Of a stretch of DNA of 64,000 bases, positions 1 to 11,820 are shown in pieces (the stretch's first letter is position 1; each line of letters begins with the position of its first letter). This stretch comes from Poecilobothrus nobilitatus (taxonomy: Eukaryota; Arthropoda; Insecta; Diptera; Dolichopodidae): positions 100,225,956-100,289,955 of the forward strand of contig OX352772.1 in NCBI GenBank assembly GCA_947095535.1. Direction: 5' to 3'. Made by a program: the position numbers and the translations under genes. A model generated the notes under the pieces. It made no database searches. It was not told the origin of the DNA and worked only from the letters and a program-made list of their open reading frames with translations.

Positions 1-470
1 GGCAACAGCGATAACTTGGTTACAGGTTGTTTCAAGATTTAAATTTTTGTTTTTAGAGTACAACTCTAACAAGCAACTGATAACGGTATCATCGCAACTT
101 GTGTGAATAATTCTTCCAAGTGCCCATCCCGTCGGTGCTAAATTATCCTCCTTTATTAGCACTATGTTACCAACCTTTCAATTTGGTTGCTGTTGAGGAC
201 ATTTAGGTCTTTGCTGTAATCTGTAATTGTAAAATAAAATTGCTGTAAAACAGGTATTCCTTAGATCATCTTTTACAAAACTTCTGATGTAAATGATTCA
301 ACAATTACCATCTAATTGGTAAATTAGGGTTTTCATTTACCACATTTTCTTCAGTAAATCAGTTGGATTACTTGGTGAGTTAACATGATACCAATTTTCA
401 CGACAAATTATTTCTTAAACCTCCATTGCTCGATTTACAACAAATGTTTTCCAACGGTGTGCAGCAGCTT
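1..470 (-). pseudogene. BEL/Pao pol, 3' end relic (left copy)
   Basis: Read on the minus strand, about 205-1 gives 'VLIKEDNLAPTGWALGRII' and then 'PVTKLSLLP'. This is the hallmark of the C-terminal DUF5641 domain that follows integrase in BEL/Pao polyproteins. Around 460-300 a second piece reads 'RWKTFVVNRAMEV' and 'NWYHVNSPSNPTDLL', typical of the BEL/Pao region just after RNase H. The integrase that should lie between the two pieces is missing, so this is an internally deleted pseudogene. The window edge cuts it. The assignment rests on motif recognition only. Confidence 0.7.
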
Positions 471-2473
471 GCAACTATCATACAATAGTTACAATATCCT
501 TATTATTATTATTAATACTATATACAATAGTTGAATCTGTTCAGTCAAAATTTTCGATTCCTTGTCTGTTTCATGCATTCTTGACTTCCTTCATAAGTCT
601 TGCTAATAATAAATCCGCTTAATACTAAACGTGGTAATGACAGTTTTTTTTATATTTATTTACTTATTATTAATTTCAGACAATTTACATAAAAAATTGT
701 GTATAAGAAATTAAATTCTAAAACTAAATCTAAACTAATACTTAAAACTAAAAGTTTATATCTTATCTTTTGTTATAATCGCTAATGAAGATTTGATTTT
801 CTTGTTTGTTATTTTATACACATATTTACATTTTTCGAAGTATATAAACTGGTTTATATCGAGTTCATTTGTGGTTATACACAATTCCCTTTAATTCAAT
901 CTAGGGTTCAATTTGTATAATGTTTACGAAATGTTAACGAATTTTTCATGATCATACCCATTTAATTGACATTGAATTTGTACTGTTACTTCAATTCCAT
1001 ACATTGTAACGAATTCTTGACAAGATGTACCCGTTGAAAATTCATTAAGCAGCATTGACACCAACTGCTCTTTTGATTGGCAATATGATCGATATGATGC
1101 TTTTCTTTAATTGTTTAATATGTTTATCCAATGGATATAACAAAAAACGTAAAAGCACGTGTTGATAAGTAAATCAAAGTAGGATTCATTCAAATTTGTA
1201 CATTTTTATTTGTATTGTAAAAATATTTGTTTGAATATAATTTAAACAAAAAAAATTCTACATGTAAGAGTAGACATTATTTACATATACATATTAAGTA
1301 TATACAGTTCTATACATTCGATTTCTTTTATGATCATTACATTTTTCAGAATCTTAAAAAATTCATAAAAAATTCCTAACATAAACTTGTTATTACTTGT
1401 ATATTGTAATTTTTTAATACCAGCAACTATACTATTATAGAATCATTCAACTTTTACATTTTATTCTTTTTATATCAATTCCTTGCTTTGACTAGATAAC
1501 TAGCGATTTGTATACTCGTATATTAGTTTAACAATAACAAAAACAAGCCTTAATTTTTTCCAGTTCCATATTTTTTATTTTCTGTTTGTTTTCTTTTTAT
1601 TCATATTTTTTGAACATTTTTAATTAAAAATTAAAAAACAATAAAAATATCTTACACGACATGCAGTCAGTTAATTAATAATTTTCGTTTTCCCTTTTCT
1701 TCTATTAATTCTTAAAGTAGAAAAATACAAATATGTATCTATTCAGAAGAGACCACATTTTTATGTAAGCATGCCGTTAAGAAAGAACAAGTTGAATGTT
1801 AAAGATGCTCCGTAGATTTAAAAATAAAAAACATGTTTATGTTTTTTATTTTCATATAAAAAATATTTGGTAATACATTTACATTTGCGTATAAAACAAA
1901 AAAAAAACAAAAAAAAAAGTTTAATTTCTTTTTCGTTTATAACTAGAATATGTTAAAAAAAGTCTTACTTTTTTTTTTTACTGTACACATTATTAAAGGA
2001 AGATAGATAGGTACATTTGCTATTATAAAGAACGAGTTTTTTATTTTCGTTTCCTTTAAATGCATAATTTTTTTCTTTTCAATTTTAAAGATGCTTTGTA
2101 GATTTAAAAATAAAAAAAAATTTCTGGGTTTATTTTTATATAAGAAATTTTCATACTACATTTATATGTACGTCTAGTATTTACACCAGGTATACAATTT
2201 TGTTTATTAAGGGCCGAGTTACTTTAAATTGCTCAACACTTGACTTCCTACTATACAACCATTTGGAACTTATAAGTTAACAACCCACACATACAATCTA
2301 ACTTTAAACCTAAACCAAAACAATCAAAACAAGTTCTTGACCTACTAACCAAGCATGACCTACTAACCAAGTATGACCTACATTAAACTACATTAAACTC
2401 AATCAAAATGTTAGTCAGCATGTCGTGCAATATGGGTTGATTTGTTCCCATCCCATAGTGCAGGGTTACCTAC
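471..2473. other. AT-rich stretch, no gene recognised (left copy)
   Basis: No coding frame of note. It contains an internal direct repeat: about 1801-1905 and 2087-2190 share 'aaagatgct..gtagatttaaaaataaaaaa' followed by a similar 'tatttttatataa' block. The stretch separates the BEL/Pao relic from the gypsy pol and may hold a degraded LTR, but I could not define LTR ends. Confidence 0.5.
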
Positions 2474-3967
2474 TTATAGCCCGTTTATAAAACTAGGATT
2501 CAGGTATCTTTTAAACATTGAAATTGTATCATCTGGATTGTAACTAGCTTTTATTATTATATGTCTGTGAAACGTTAGAAATAGTATTGTGAATTTATAG
2601 CTATTTTCTTGTCCTATTAAAAGTTTTATTTGGTTTTTAAATACGTTTATTGGAGTTTCTTCGGCGGGAATAAGACATAGAATTGTCATAGAATGGTCAT
2701 AGAATTAATTTTTTCTGATTGTGATAACCTAGAAAGGGTATCTGCCATTTGATTTGTTTTACCGCGTTTATAATGTATTTCGTAATTATATTCCTCCAAT
2801 ATGGCCTTCCACCTTTTCATTTTGTTATTGTTGTTTTAATTGCTTAAGGCATTAGTGAGGGGTTGATGGTCAGTATAGATTTTTACTGGTTCAGATCCAT
2901 ATAAATAATTTCTTTAGGAATTTAATGCCCATATTATGGGGAGCATCTTTTTTTCGTTTGCCGCGAAATTTTCTTCGCTAGTGGTTAGGGTCAAGAAATG
3001 AAGGTAATTGGTCGATCGTCTTGACTTAATACTGCGCCTATGGCCAAGTTTGATGCGTCGGATGTTAATTGAATTGATGAAAATCTTTTGTAAAATCAGG
3101 GTATGTTAGGATCATTTCTCTGGAAGCTATTGATTCTATTGCTTTTTCGTTGAGTTCTATGAGTTTTTATTTGAATCTTTTTTGGACAATCGTCCTCCTT
3201 CACCCCTTAAGAGGGTTGAAAGAGGGTTTGCGAGTTTTGCATAATCTCTTACAAATCGGCGATAATATCCAGAAAGACCTAGAAATGGACGTACTGTAGG
3301 TACGTAGCGTACTGAACCTGATGAACGTACAAGTACTGAACGCATTTGCTTTAAGGTTTTTGGTTGTGTGAAGTTCAGTGTTGTTTCTACTTTAACGAGA
3401 TTATTTGTGACTTCTTTTTCTGAAACAAGAAATCCTAACGCTCTACTTCTTTTTTGAAAAATTCTCATTTATCTAGCTGGACCTTCATGTTAGCGTCATG
3501 AAGAGTTCTGAAAATTTTTTCGATGTTTTTGTTCTGAGGGTTTTCGTCTTTACTAAAGATGATAACATCACCTATGTATACGAGACATATTCTTTCGATA
3601 TATTCTCAAAGCATATCATCAAGAGTTCGTTGGAATATAGACGGTGCGTTTTTGAGACTGAATGGTAATCGCGTAATCTCATATTTTCTGTTGTTTATAG
3701 AGAAAGTGGTTTTTGCAATGTCAGATTCTTTTAATTTGATCTGGGGAAACCATTTGTTTTTTCCTAGCTGAGATAGTACCTTATTGATATCAGGCATAAG
3801 ATATCGGTCTGCTATTATTAGTAATCGTGTTTAGTTTTCTGTAATTGATCACAAGTCTGTATTTTTTTTCACCGCTTGCGTCGATTTTTTTTGGTACAAT
3901 CCTTATTCCTGAGTTGTACGGGGAACGTGATGGTCGAATTATGCAGTCTTCAAGCAATCTATTTGTT
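2474..3967 (-). pseudogene. GypA gypsy-type pol: RT and RNase H relic (left copy)
   Basis: Minus-strand Ty3/gypsy pol running from 3967 down to 2474. Pieces in order: RT '[17 protein letters not shown]' and 'LPFSLKNAPSIFQRTLDDM' (3797-3606); the RT connection 'FLGLSGYYRRFVRDYAKLA' and 'PLSTLLRGE' (3468-3157); a frame-broken RNase H (about 3140-2700); and the post-RNase H spacer (2689-2474). The catalytic Y-D-D box should fall near 3590-3540. Frameshifts and stops separate the pieces, so no functional enzyme is possible. The 5' part of RT is cut off at the duplication junction. Spacing fits the errantivirus/17.6 group, but I would not name a family. Confidence 0.85.
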
Positions 3968-4171
3968 GCTATCTATAAATGTTGCCTCTGTTATCAAGAA
4001 CAGATCCAGTTTCTAGAAATTTATCAACCATCAGCTTGATGGCACGATTTGTTGGAGCATTTTCTCTACCAAATTTTGTTCGAAATTTCCTAATTACGTC
4101 TTGAAAACTTTTACCATTTTCAAAAATGTTGTAATAACAAAAACACGTTGTTCCTTCGTGTAACGTTCCAT
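3968..4171 (-). pseudogene. Mariner/IS630-type transposase, N-terminal fragment
   Basis: Minus strand from an ATG at 4171: 'MERYTKEQRVFVI', then after a frameshift 'ENGKSFQDVIRKFRTKFG' and 'KLMVDKFLETGSVLDNRG'. This is the N-terminal helix-turn-helix (DUF4817-like) of the insect mariner-type transposases whose C-terminal halves occur at 32.4-33.2 kb and 36.3-37.0 kb. Only about 68 codons survive; the fragment ends exactly at the junction of duplication A. No terminal inverted repeat was recognised. Confidence 0.75.
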
Positions 4172-4199
4172 ATTAACTAACCGGAATGTATTTAGAATA

Positions 4200-5160
4200 T
4201 ACTTAAAGAAACCTCGTATAAAAATTCCAGGTAGAAAAAAATGGCGGCAAAATCAAAATGATACCTCAATTTTGAAAATATAATAAGAATTTAAGGAACA
4301 CATCAATCGCATATTTTGCTGAGTCATTGTTTGTTTTAAAACAAAAATAAAAACTGCAAACTGGTTAGAATTTTAATATTTTCTAGAATCGTTAATAATA
4401 CAAAGTTGAATGATTCATGTTGGTAATAATAACAAAGTTGAATGAATTCGAAAGTAGTACAGAGTTAATGATGAATAAACAAAATAAGCATAATTTGGAG
4501 TTAATTTAAATAGTAGTGTTGGAGATTGGTGCAAAATCTGTAACTTATATAAGCTTCTTGGATTTAATTGTAGAAATAGCAATAAGCTGATATATCTGAC
4601 AAAACTCAGACATCTAACAATGGGATGCGAACAATTTCAAGAACTACGTTGTTTTCAGTAACCCGCTGTCTTAACTTGCATTAAAGAATATAAATGTCAA
4701 AAGTTGGTTTTGATCTTCCGCTATTTTTATGTTACTTGGAATATGTTCTCGTAACACTTTAAATTTTGATTTTAATTTTTCAGCAGTTTTGATTGGTTTC
4801 AAGTTTAACAGCGTATTGCTTCGTTCATGACGTGTGTCAGTTAATACTGAAAGTATTGATTATTGAATGTGCCGCATAATACTTAGATCCAGTATTAGTA
4901 AACCAGTTAAATTGAACATCTAGAATGTCCTATGTGTTTGCTATGTTCGATTTATAAAATATAATGTTGCCTTTTCATATTGCTGATGCCAGTACAGTTG
5001 CTCAGGTTTAATTATATTAAGAGTTGAAACAGATATGAAAGTTTGTTTTGAAACAATATTTCTATATCCCTTATTCATTTCCAAATTGAGTGTTACCATA
5101 GAAATCTGATTGGGTTGTTGCTAGTGCCATTGTAAAGAGAAAACTAAAAATACTTGCTTA
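4200..5160 (-). pseudogene. Degraded coding stretch downstream of BEL/Pao pol, possibly envelope-like
   Basis: On the minus strand between about 4880 and 4560 several short open pieces follow each other in shifting frames, including 'KTAEKLKSKFKVLREHIP' and 'RVTENNVVLEI'. The second piece sits where insect LTR elements with an envelope gene carry a similar 'R-hydrophobic-EI-IP' block. It lies just after the BEL/Pao pol end at 5199, the normal place for an env. The reading is weak and full of stops; the stretch could be unrelated decayed DNA. The rest (4200-4560, 4900-5160) shows nothing I can name. Confidence 0.3.
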
Positions 5161-5198
5161 TATGCTCTGTTTATATGTTAATTTGTAAGCAGACGATT

Positions 5199-5840
5199 TT
5201 ATTTTTTATTTGTTGGAATGCGTGTGTTTTTTGGTAGACGATGTTTTTTATTTTTATTAAGAAACATCGTTGGGTTACTATTATTATTAGTATTACTAAA
5301 CGTGTCTGGAGTTCTATTGTTGACCATTGTCACTTCATCATAGTTATAACTATCATCGTTGTCTATGAATGGCAACAGCGATAACTTGGTTACAGGTTGT
5401 TTCAAGATTTAAATTTTTGTTTTTAGAGTACAACTCTAACAAGCAACTGATAACGGTATCATCGCAACTTGTGTGAATAATTCTTCCAAGTGCCCATCCC
5501 GTCGGTGCTAAATTATCCTCCTTTATTAGCACTATGTTACCAACCTTTCAATTTGGTTGCTGTTGAGGACATTTAGGTCTTTGCTGTAATCTGTAATTGT
5601 AAAATAAAATTGCTGTAAAACAGGTATTCCTTAGATCATCTTTTACAAAACTTCTGATGTAAATGATTCAACAATTACCATCTAATTGGTAAATTAGGGT
5701 TTTCATTTACCACATTTTCTTCAGTAAATCAGTTGGATTACTTGGTGAGTTAACATGATACCAATTTTCACGACAAATTATTTCTTAAACCTCCATTGCT
5801 CGATTTACAACAAATGTTTTCCAACGGTGTGCAGCAGCTT
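5199..5840 (-). pseudogene. BEL/Pao pol, 3' end relic (right copy)
   Basis: Second copy of the relic at 1-470, here with its natural end. From 5405 the frame reads 'MKQPVTKLSLLPFIDND' and runs as a low-complexity Asn/Lys-rich tail to a stop at 5199. The DUF5641 core lies at about 5575-5405 and the RNase H-proximal piece at about 5830-5680. The whole integrase core is deleted between the two pieces. A complete BEL/Pao pol exceeds 1,500 residues; only about 200 codons are left. Confidence 0.72.
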
Positions 5841-7846
5841 GCAACTATCATACAATAGTTACAATATCCTTATTATTATTATTAATACTATATACAATAG
5901 TTGAATCTGTTCAGTCAAAATTTTCGATTCCTTGTCTGTTTCATGCATTCTTGACTTCCTTCATAAGTCTTGCTAATAATAAATCCGCTTAATACTAAAC
6001 GTGGTAATGACAGTTTTTTTTATATTTATTTACTTATTATTAATTTCAGACAATTTACATAAAAAATTGTGTATAAGAAATTAAATTCTAAAACTAAATC
6101 TAAACTAATACTTAAAACTAAAAGTTTATATCTTATCTTTTGTTATAATCGCTAATGAAGATTTGATTTTCTTGTTTGTTATTTTATACACATATTTACA
6201 TTTTTCGAAGTATATAAACTGGTTTATGTCGAGTTCATTTGTGGTTATACACAATTCTCTTTAATTCAATCTAGGGTTCAATTTGTATAATGTTTACGAA
6301 ATATTAACGAATTTTTCATGATCATACCCATTTAATTGACATTGAATTTGTACTGTTACTTCAATTCCATACATTGTAACGAATTCTTGACAAGATGTAC
6401 CCGTTGTAAATTCATTAAGCAGCATTGACACCAACTGCTCTTTTGATTGGCAATATGATCGATATGATGCTTTTCTTTAATTGTTTAATATGTTTATCCA
6501 ATGGATATAACAAAAAACGTAAAAGCACGTGTTGATAAGTAAATCAAAGTAGGATTCATTCAAATTTGTACATTTTTATTTGTATTGTAAAAATATTTGT
6601 TTGAATATAATTTAAACAAAAAAAATTCTACATGTAAGAGTAGACATTATTTACATATACATATTAAGTATATACAGTTCTATACATTCGATTTCTTTTA
6701 TGATCATTACATTTTTCAGAATCTTAAAAAATTCATAAAAAATTCCTAACATAAACTTGTTATTACTTGTATATTGTAATTTTTTAATACCAGCAACTAT
6801 ACTATTATAGAATCATTCAACTTTTACATTTTATTCTTTTTATATCAATTCCTTGCTTTGACTAGATAACTAGCGATTTGTATACTCGTATATTAGTTTA
6901 ACAATAACAAAAACAAGCCTTAATTTTTTCCAGTTCCATATTTTTTATTTTCTGTTTGTTTTCTTTTTATTCATATTTTTTGAACATTTTTAATTAAAAA
7001 TTAAAAAACAATAAAAAATATCTTACACGACATGCAGTCAGTTAATTAATAATTTTCGTTTTCCCTTTTCTTCTATTAATTCTTAAAGTAGAAAAATACA
7101 AATATGTATCTATTCAGAAGAAACCACATTTTTATGTAAGCATGCCGTTAAGAAAGAACAAGTTGAATGTTAAAGATGCTCCGTAGATTTAAAAATAAAA
7201 AACATGTTTATGTTTTTTATTTTCATATAAAAAATATTTGGTAATACATTTACATTTGCGTATAAAACAAAAAAAAACAAAAAAAAAAGTTTAATTTCTT
7301 TTTCGTTTATAACTAGAATATGTTAAAAAAAGTCTTACTTTTTTTTTTTTACTGTACACATTATTAAAGGAAGATAGATAGGTACATTTGCTATTATAAA
7401 GAACGAGTTTTTTATTTTCGTTTCCTTTAAATGCATAATTTTTTTCTTTTCAATTTTAAAGATGCTTTGTAGATTTAAAAATAAAAAAAAATTTCTGGGT
7501 TTATTTTTATATAAGAAATTTTCATACTACATTTATATGTACGTCTAGTATTTACACCAGGTATACAATTTTGTTTATTAAGGGCCGAGTTACTTTAAAT
7601 TGCTCAACACTTGACTTCCTACTATGCAACCATTTGGAACTTATAAGTTAACAACCCACACATACAATCTAACTTTAAACCTAAACCAAAACAATCAAAA
7701 CAAGTTCTTGACCTACTAACCAAGCATGACCTACTAACCTACAGTATGACCTACATTAAACTACATTAAACTCAATCAAAATGTTAGTCAGCATGTCGTG
7801 CAATATGGGTTGATTTGTTCCCATCCCATAGTGCAGGGTTACCTAC
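5841..7846. other. AT-rich stretch, no gene recognised (right copy)
   Basis: Near-identical partner of 471-2473, including the internal direct repeat (about 7171-7275 and 7457-7560). Homopolymer runs differ by single bases from the left copy. Nothing here is recognisably coding. Confidence 0.5.
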
Positions 7847-9579
7847 TTATAGCCCGTTTATAAAACTGGGATTCAGGTATCTTTTAAACATTGAAATTGT
7901 ATCATCTGGATTGTAACTAGCTTTTATTATTATATGTCTGTGAAACGTTAGAAATAGTATTGTGAATTTATAGCTATTTTCTTGTCCTATTAAAAGTTTT
8001 ATTTGGTTTTTAAATACGTTTATTGGAGTTTCTTCGGCGGGAATAAGACATAGAATTGTCATAGAATGGTCATAGAATTATTTTTTTCTGATTGTGATAA
8101 CCTAGAAAGGGCATCTGCCATTTGATTTGTTTTACCGCGTTTATAATGTATTTCGTAATTATATTCCTCCAATATGGCCTTCCACCTTTTCATTTTGTTA
8201 TTGTTGTTTTAATTGCTTAAGTCATTAGTGAGGGGTTGATGGTCAGTATAGATTTTTACTGGTTCAGATCCATATAAATAATTTCTTTAGGAATTTAATG
8301 CCCATATTATGGGGAGCATCTTTTTTTCGTTTGCCGCGAAATTTTCTTCGCTAGTGGTTAGGGTCAAGAAATGAAGGTAATTGGTCGATCGTCTTGACTT
8401 AATACTGCGCCTATGGCCAAGTTTGATGCGTCGGATGTTAATTGAATTGAATTGATGAAAATCTTTTGTAAAATCAGGGTATGTTAGGATCATTTCTCTG
8501 GAAGCTATTGATTCTATTGCTTTTTCGTTGAGTTATATGAGTTTTTATTTGAATCTTTTTTGGACAATCGTCCTCCTTCACCCCTTAAGAGGGTTGAAAG
8601 AGGGTTTGCGAGTTTTGCATAATCTCTTACAAATCGGCGATAATATCCAGAAAGACCTAGAAATGGACGTACTGTAGGTACGTAGCGTACTGAACCTGAT
8701 GAACGTACAAGTACTGAACGCATTTGCTTTAAGGTTTTTGGTTGTGTGAAGTTCAGTGTTGTTTCTACTTTAACGAGATTATTTGTGACTTCTTTTTCTG
8801 AAACAAGAAATCCTAACGCTCTACTTCTTTTTTGAAAAATTCTCATTTATCTAGCTGGACCTTCATGTTAGCGTCATGAAGAGTTCTGAAAATTTTTTCG
8901 ATGTTTTTGTTCTGAGGGTTTTCGTCTTTACTAAAGATGATAACATCACCTATGTATACGAGACATATTCTTTCGATATATTCTCAAAGCATATCATCAA
9001 GAGTTCGTTGGAATATAGACGGTGCGTTTTTGAGACTGAATGGTAATCGCGTAATCTCATATTTTCTGTTGTTTATAGAGAAAGTGGTTTTTGCAATGTC
9101 AGATTCTTTTAATTTGATCTGGGGAAACCATTTGTTTTTTCCTAGCTGAGATAGTACCTTATTGATATCAGGCATAAGATATCGGTCTGCTATTATTAGT
9201 AATCGTGTTTAGTTTTCTGTAATTGATCACAAGTCTGTATTTTTTTTCACCGCTTGCGTCGATTTTTTTTGGTACAATCCTTACTCCTGAGTTGTACGGG
9301 GAACGTGATGGTCGAATTATGCAGTCTTCAAGCAATCTATTTGTTTTTCTACTTCGTTTTTACGAGACATTGGGTATGGATAATATTTTATGTAGACTGG
9401 AGATTCCGATATGGTGCGGATTTGTCCTACCACTTTGGCTGTATAGGTTAGTTTTTCATTTAAATCGGAAAATTATATTGGGAACTTTTGTATGCTTGAA
9501 ATTAAACTATTTTTTTGATCAGTATCTTTATTATTGTCTTAATCTTTATGTAAGCCTTTATTAATGAGAATCACTGCAG
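7847..9579 (-). pseudogene. GypA gypsy-type pol: RT and RNase H relic (right copy, longer)
   Basis: Same pol relic as at 2474-3967 but extended upstream on the minus strand to 9579. The extra part (9579-9346) holds the pre-RT linker with '[18 protein letters not shown]', the classic entry into gypsy RT. RT continues in pieces to about 8514, with 'GLSGYYRRFVRDY' and 'ANPLSTLLRGE'. An RNase H remnant (8493-8287) has 'SEENFAANEKKMLPIIWAL' and the spacer follows at 8062-7847. Multiple frameshifts. At 9579 it is interrupted by GypB; its protease and gag resume at 24179 on the far side. Confidence 0.87.
9576..9579. repeat. GypB target-site duplication, left (GCAG)
   Basis: GCAG directly precedes the left LTR and recurs directly after the right LTR. 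A 4-bp match has a chance probability of 1 in 256, but the continuity of GypA across the two flanks supports it. Confidence 0.75.
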
Positions 9580-10018
9580 TGTAGTATATCTTGACTTGTT
9601 TATAAATTAATTTCCATAACTGTAAATTCAACATGTAAATGTAAATGATTTTTATGTAAATGATTCATTTTTGTATTCAATTATATTTTGATAATATTTT
9701 GGTTAATTATCACACATTGAAATTACATTGTAGAACGGGTAGTTACTAGGTCAACATATATTGCGTTGCATTTTTGTCCCAAATTTTTATTTCTATGTAA
9801 CAAAGCAATAAATTAGTATAATTTATTGTCTTTGATAAAATTTGTATAGATTTGGTAGAATTCAAAATAGTTCAAAAAGTAGCATCAAAAAGGATTGATT
9901 TTTTAAAATAAAAATTAGATATATTCATATCACAAAACAATATAGTCTATTAATTTAATATACTATTTAATCTGTACAAACCAGCAATTAACTTTGCAGG
10001 AACGTGCTATTTAATATA

Positions 10019-10024
<6 letters not shown>

Positions 10025-10080
<56 letters not shown>
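10025..10080. repeat. (AT)n microsatellite inside left LTR
   Basis: About 28 uninterrupted AT dinucleotides. The same position in the right LTR (about 23944-23960) has only around nine, so the run expanded or shrank after insertion. Confidence 0.97.
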
Positions 10081-10085
<5 letters not shown>

Positions 10086-10145
10086 TTTCATTGGCATGCT
10101 GTGCTTTAATTAGCTTTGCCACGTAATAGGCATTTCTGTTTGCCG

Positions 10146-10153
10146 TATAAATA
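10146..10153 (+). promoter_or_regulatory. Candidate TATA box of the GypB LTR
   Basis: TATAAATA followed by an A-rich stretch, conserved at the same place in the right LTR (about 24027-24034). The position, about 155 bp before the LTR end, fits a U3 promoter. No functional evidence. Confidence 0.5.
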
Positions 10154-10391
10154 AGAAAAGAAACTTTTTGCATCAAATATTTGGTGATCGATCATCTAAG
10201 TATGCTCATATCTATTTGATCAGAAAGTATTAGGGAAAATAAAAACTTAAGTATTAGGGAAAATATATGTTAGGGCAGACTATTATTGACCAAGACCAAT
10301 TATATTACATGCACTTACCTTGAATATAGTGCAGTGAACGACAACAACAAGTTCACACCAAGTGCAAATCTAGGCCAAAATCTATGCATAG

Positions 10392-11505
10392 ATGGATATA
10401 TTAACTGAAGAAGAATTTCATAGACATTTTACTGAGTTGACAGCACAAATCGAGAAATTAGAAATAGTACAAATCGAGAAATTACAAGAAAACTACAAAT
10501 CGAGAACTTCCAAAAAAGAAATTGAAGAGGAGCAACAAGCCAAGGTCATTACGATAGATGAATGCAAGTCAAGACCAAAACCAATAAAAAGGAAAAGAGG
10601 AGGTAAATAATTCAAAAGATTTTTAAGTAAGTTTTTAGATTTTTTTAAGTTAGATTAAATTTAAAAATAAATAAAACTATTTCTGAATTAAATTATTTTT
10701 TTTTATGAATGTAAGTATAAACAGATAAAAGTCTTTACTAAAAACTTTAAAAAAGAACCCAACAAGAACTTACTCTCAGACTTATATAGAAGAGGAACAC
10801 AAAGAGATAAATGAGGTTTGGAAATATTATGATAAAAATATTAAAGGGGATTTTCCATTTGAAATAAATATAAAACTATCAAATCAAACATTATCAAACT
10901 ATAAAATGTATCAAATTTCCTAGGTTTAATTGATTTCTATGCAGAGACAAGATGCAGTCGAAAGAACTAAATTAATAAAATTTATATTAGCCACAAAACT
11001 TTCAGATAAGGTTAAGAATAGGTTACTAACAGAAGAAGAAATCAATACAATAGTAAAATTTAAGAAAATAATAATCACAAATTTTAAACCAAATAAAAAT
11101 GCAGCAAAAGTTCAAACTGAATTGACAAACATTATACAAGGTAACAGAGGTATAAATAAATATGCTACGAGCATAGAGACACTTACAGCTCAATTAAATG
11201 AGATACAAATATCGGAACAAGGAGATTTACATCGAGGCATATTAATTAAACTCAATGACCAATTGGGTCTAAATACTTTTAAAAACGGTCTAAATAAAAA
11301 ATGTAGATCAGTAATTTTAGCAGCTAAACCAAATAGTTTCAATGAGGCAATACAGCTAGCAGCTGAAACAGACAACGACGTTCGTTCGAGCAACGTCATA
11401 CATTTCATAACAAATAATTTTAGAGGTAGAAATAACTACCAAAATAATAGACGCTACAATAATAGAAATAATTTTAATAATAGTAATTACAATAATATAA
11501 TATAA
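10392..11505 (+). pseudogene. GypB gag (matrix/capsid part), broken
   Basis: Two open pieces. 10392-10610 begins 'MDILTEEEFHRHF', is Glu/Lys-rich and ends in a basic 'KRKRGGK'. 10930-11505 encodes 191 residues of a capsid-like region, with 'KLSDKVKNRLLTEEEI' and 'LNTFKNGLNKKCRSVILAA', and ends in an Asn/Arg-rich 'NNYQNNRRYNNRNN' run. The intervening 320 bp is frame-broken. The family's gag is roughly 400-450 residues; about 265 codons survive. It is interrupted at 11497 by a small non-LTR insertion, after which the Asn-rich tail resumes. Confidence 0.8.
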
Positions 11506-11632
11506 AAAAAAACAAATTCATATATCGCAATATATCATAATATCTCGTACACCCCACATTCCTACAAGGAAACAGGTCTTATAGCTACCTGGCACATTTA
11601 TGTACTACAGTACCTGGATATAAATAAATAAA
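11498..11632 (+). mobile_element. 5'-truncated non-LTR element (3' end only) inside GypB gag
   Basis: About 135 bp flanked by a 14-bp direct repeat 'taattacaataata' (11484-11497 and 11633-11646). The insert ends 'cctggatataaataaataaa'. Before it lies a potential hairpin: 'acaggtcttatagctacctgg' with 'tactacagtacctgg'. The same plan, a hairpin then GGATAAATAAATAAA, ends the Kiri-like element at 39729. The long target duplication and 5' truncation are typical of target-primed reverse transcription. Confidence 0.8.
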
Positions 11633-11770
11633 TAATTACAATAATAATAGCAACAATAATTACAATACAACTATATAAATAATTATAGGTTTGCTAATAA
11701 TAATCAAGGAAACTACAACGGCCCCAGCCGAAGAAATCCGGGGCATGCCAACAGAAGAAAATAAGCAGCA
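11633..11770 (+). pseudogene. GypB gag, nucleocapsid-like tail
   Basis: After the small insertion the Asn-rich gag frame resumes: 'NYRFANNNQGNYNGPSRR' followed by 'NPGHANRRK' and a stop. There is no CCHC knuckle. A basic, Asn/Gly-rich tail of this kind is common in insect gypsy gag proteins. Confidence 0.6.
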
Positions 11771-11820
11771 TAAACAATGATAAAAGCTACACAAACATAA
11801 TTAAAGTAAGATAAAAAACA

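Larger units (their letters stand above)
1..3967. repeat. Tandem segmental duplication A, left copy (partial)
   Basis: This stretch recurs in the same orientation at 5370-9345 with only scattered substitutions and small indels. The offset is 5369 at the left end and grows to 5378 by the right end because of small insertions in the right copy. Identity stops abruptly after 3967, in the middle of a gypsy reverse transcriptase, where the next copy begins. The left edge lies outside the window. Whether this is real DNA or an assembly artefact cannot be told from the sequence. Confidence 0.93.
3968..9345. repeat. Tandem segmental duplication A, right copy
   Basis: The right copy's portion 5370-9345 matches 1-3967. 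Its first 1.4 kb (3968-5369) has no partner inside the window; if the array is a simple tandem, that partner lies just left of base 1. Differences from the left copy include an extra 'aattg'-type repeat near 8449, which shifts the frame of the RNase H remnant, and 'acctacagtatg' for 'accaagtatg' near 7740. Unlike the left copy, this one continues uninterrupted into more gypsy RT up to 9579. Confidence 0.9.
9580..10309 (+). repeat. GypB left LTR
   Basis: Begins TGTAGTATATC and ends ATATTACA. It aligns along its length with 23367-24178. It lacks a block of about 165 bp present in the right LTR (23425-23588) and carries a longer AT dinucleotide run. It contains AATAAA near 9806 and a TATAAATA box at 10146. 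I could not recognise a primer binding site in the bases that follow. Confidence 0.9.

Noticed and set aside
9988..10176. Minus-strand frame with a long Ile-Tyr repeat
   Set aside because: Translation of the (AT)n microsatellite in the LTR.
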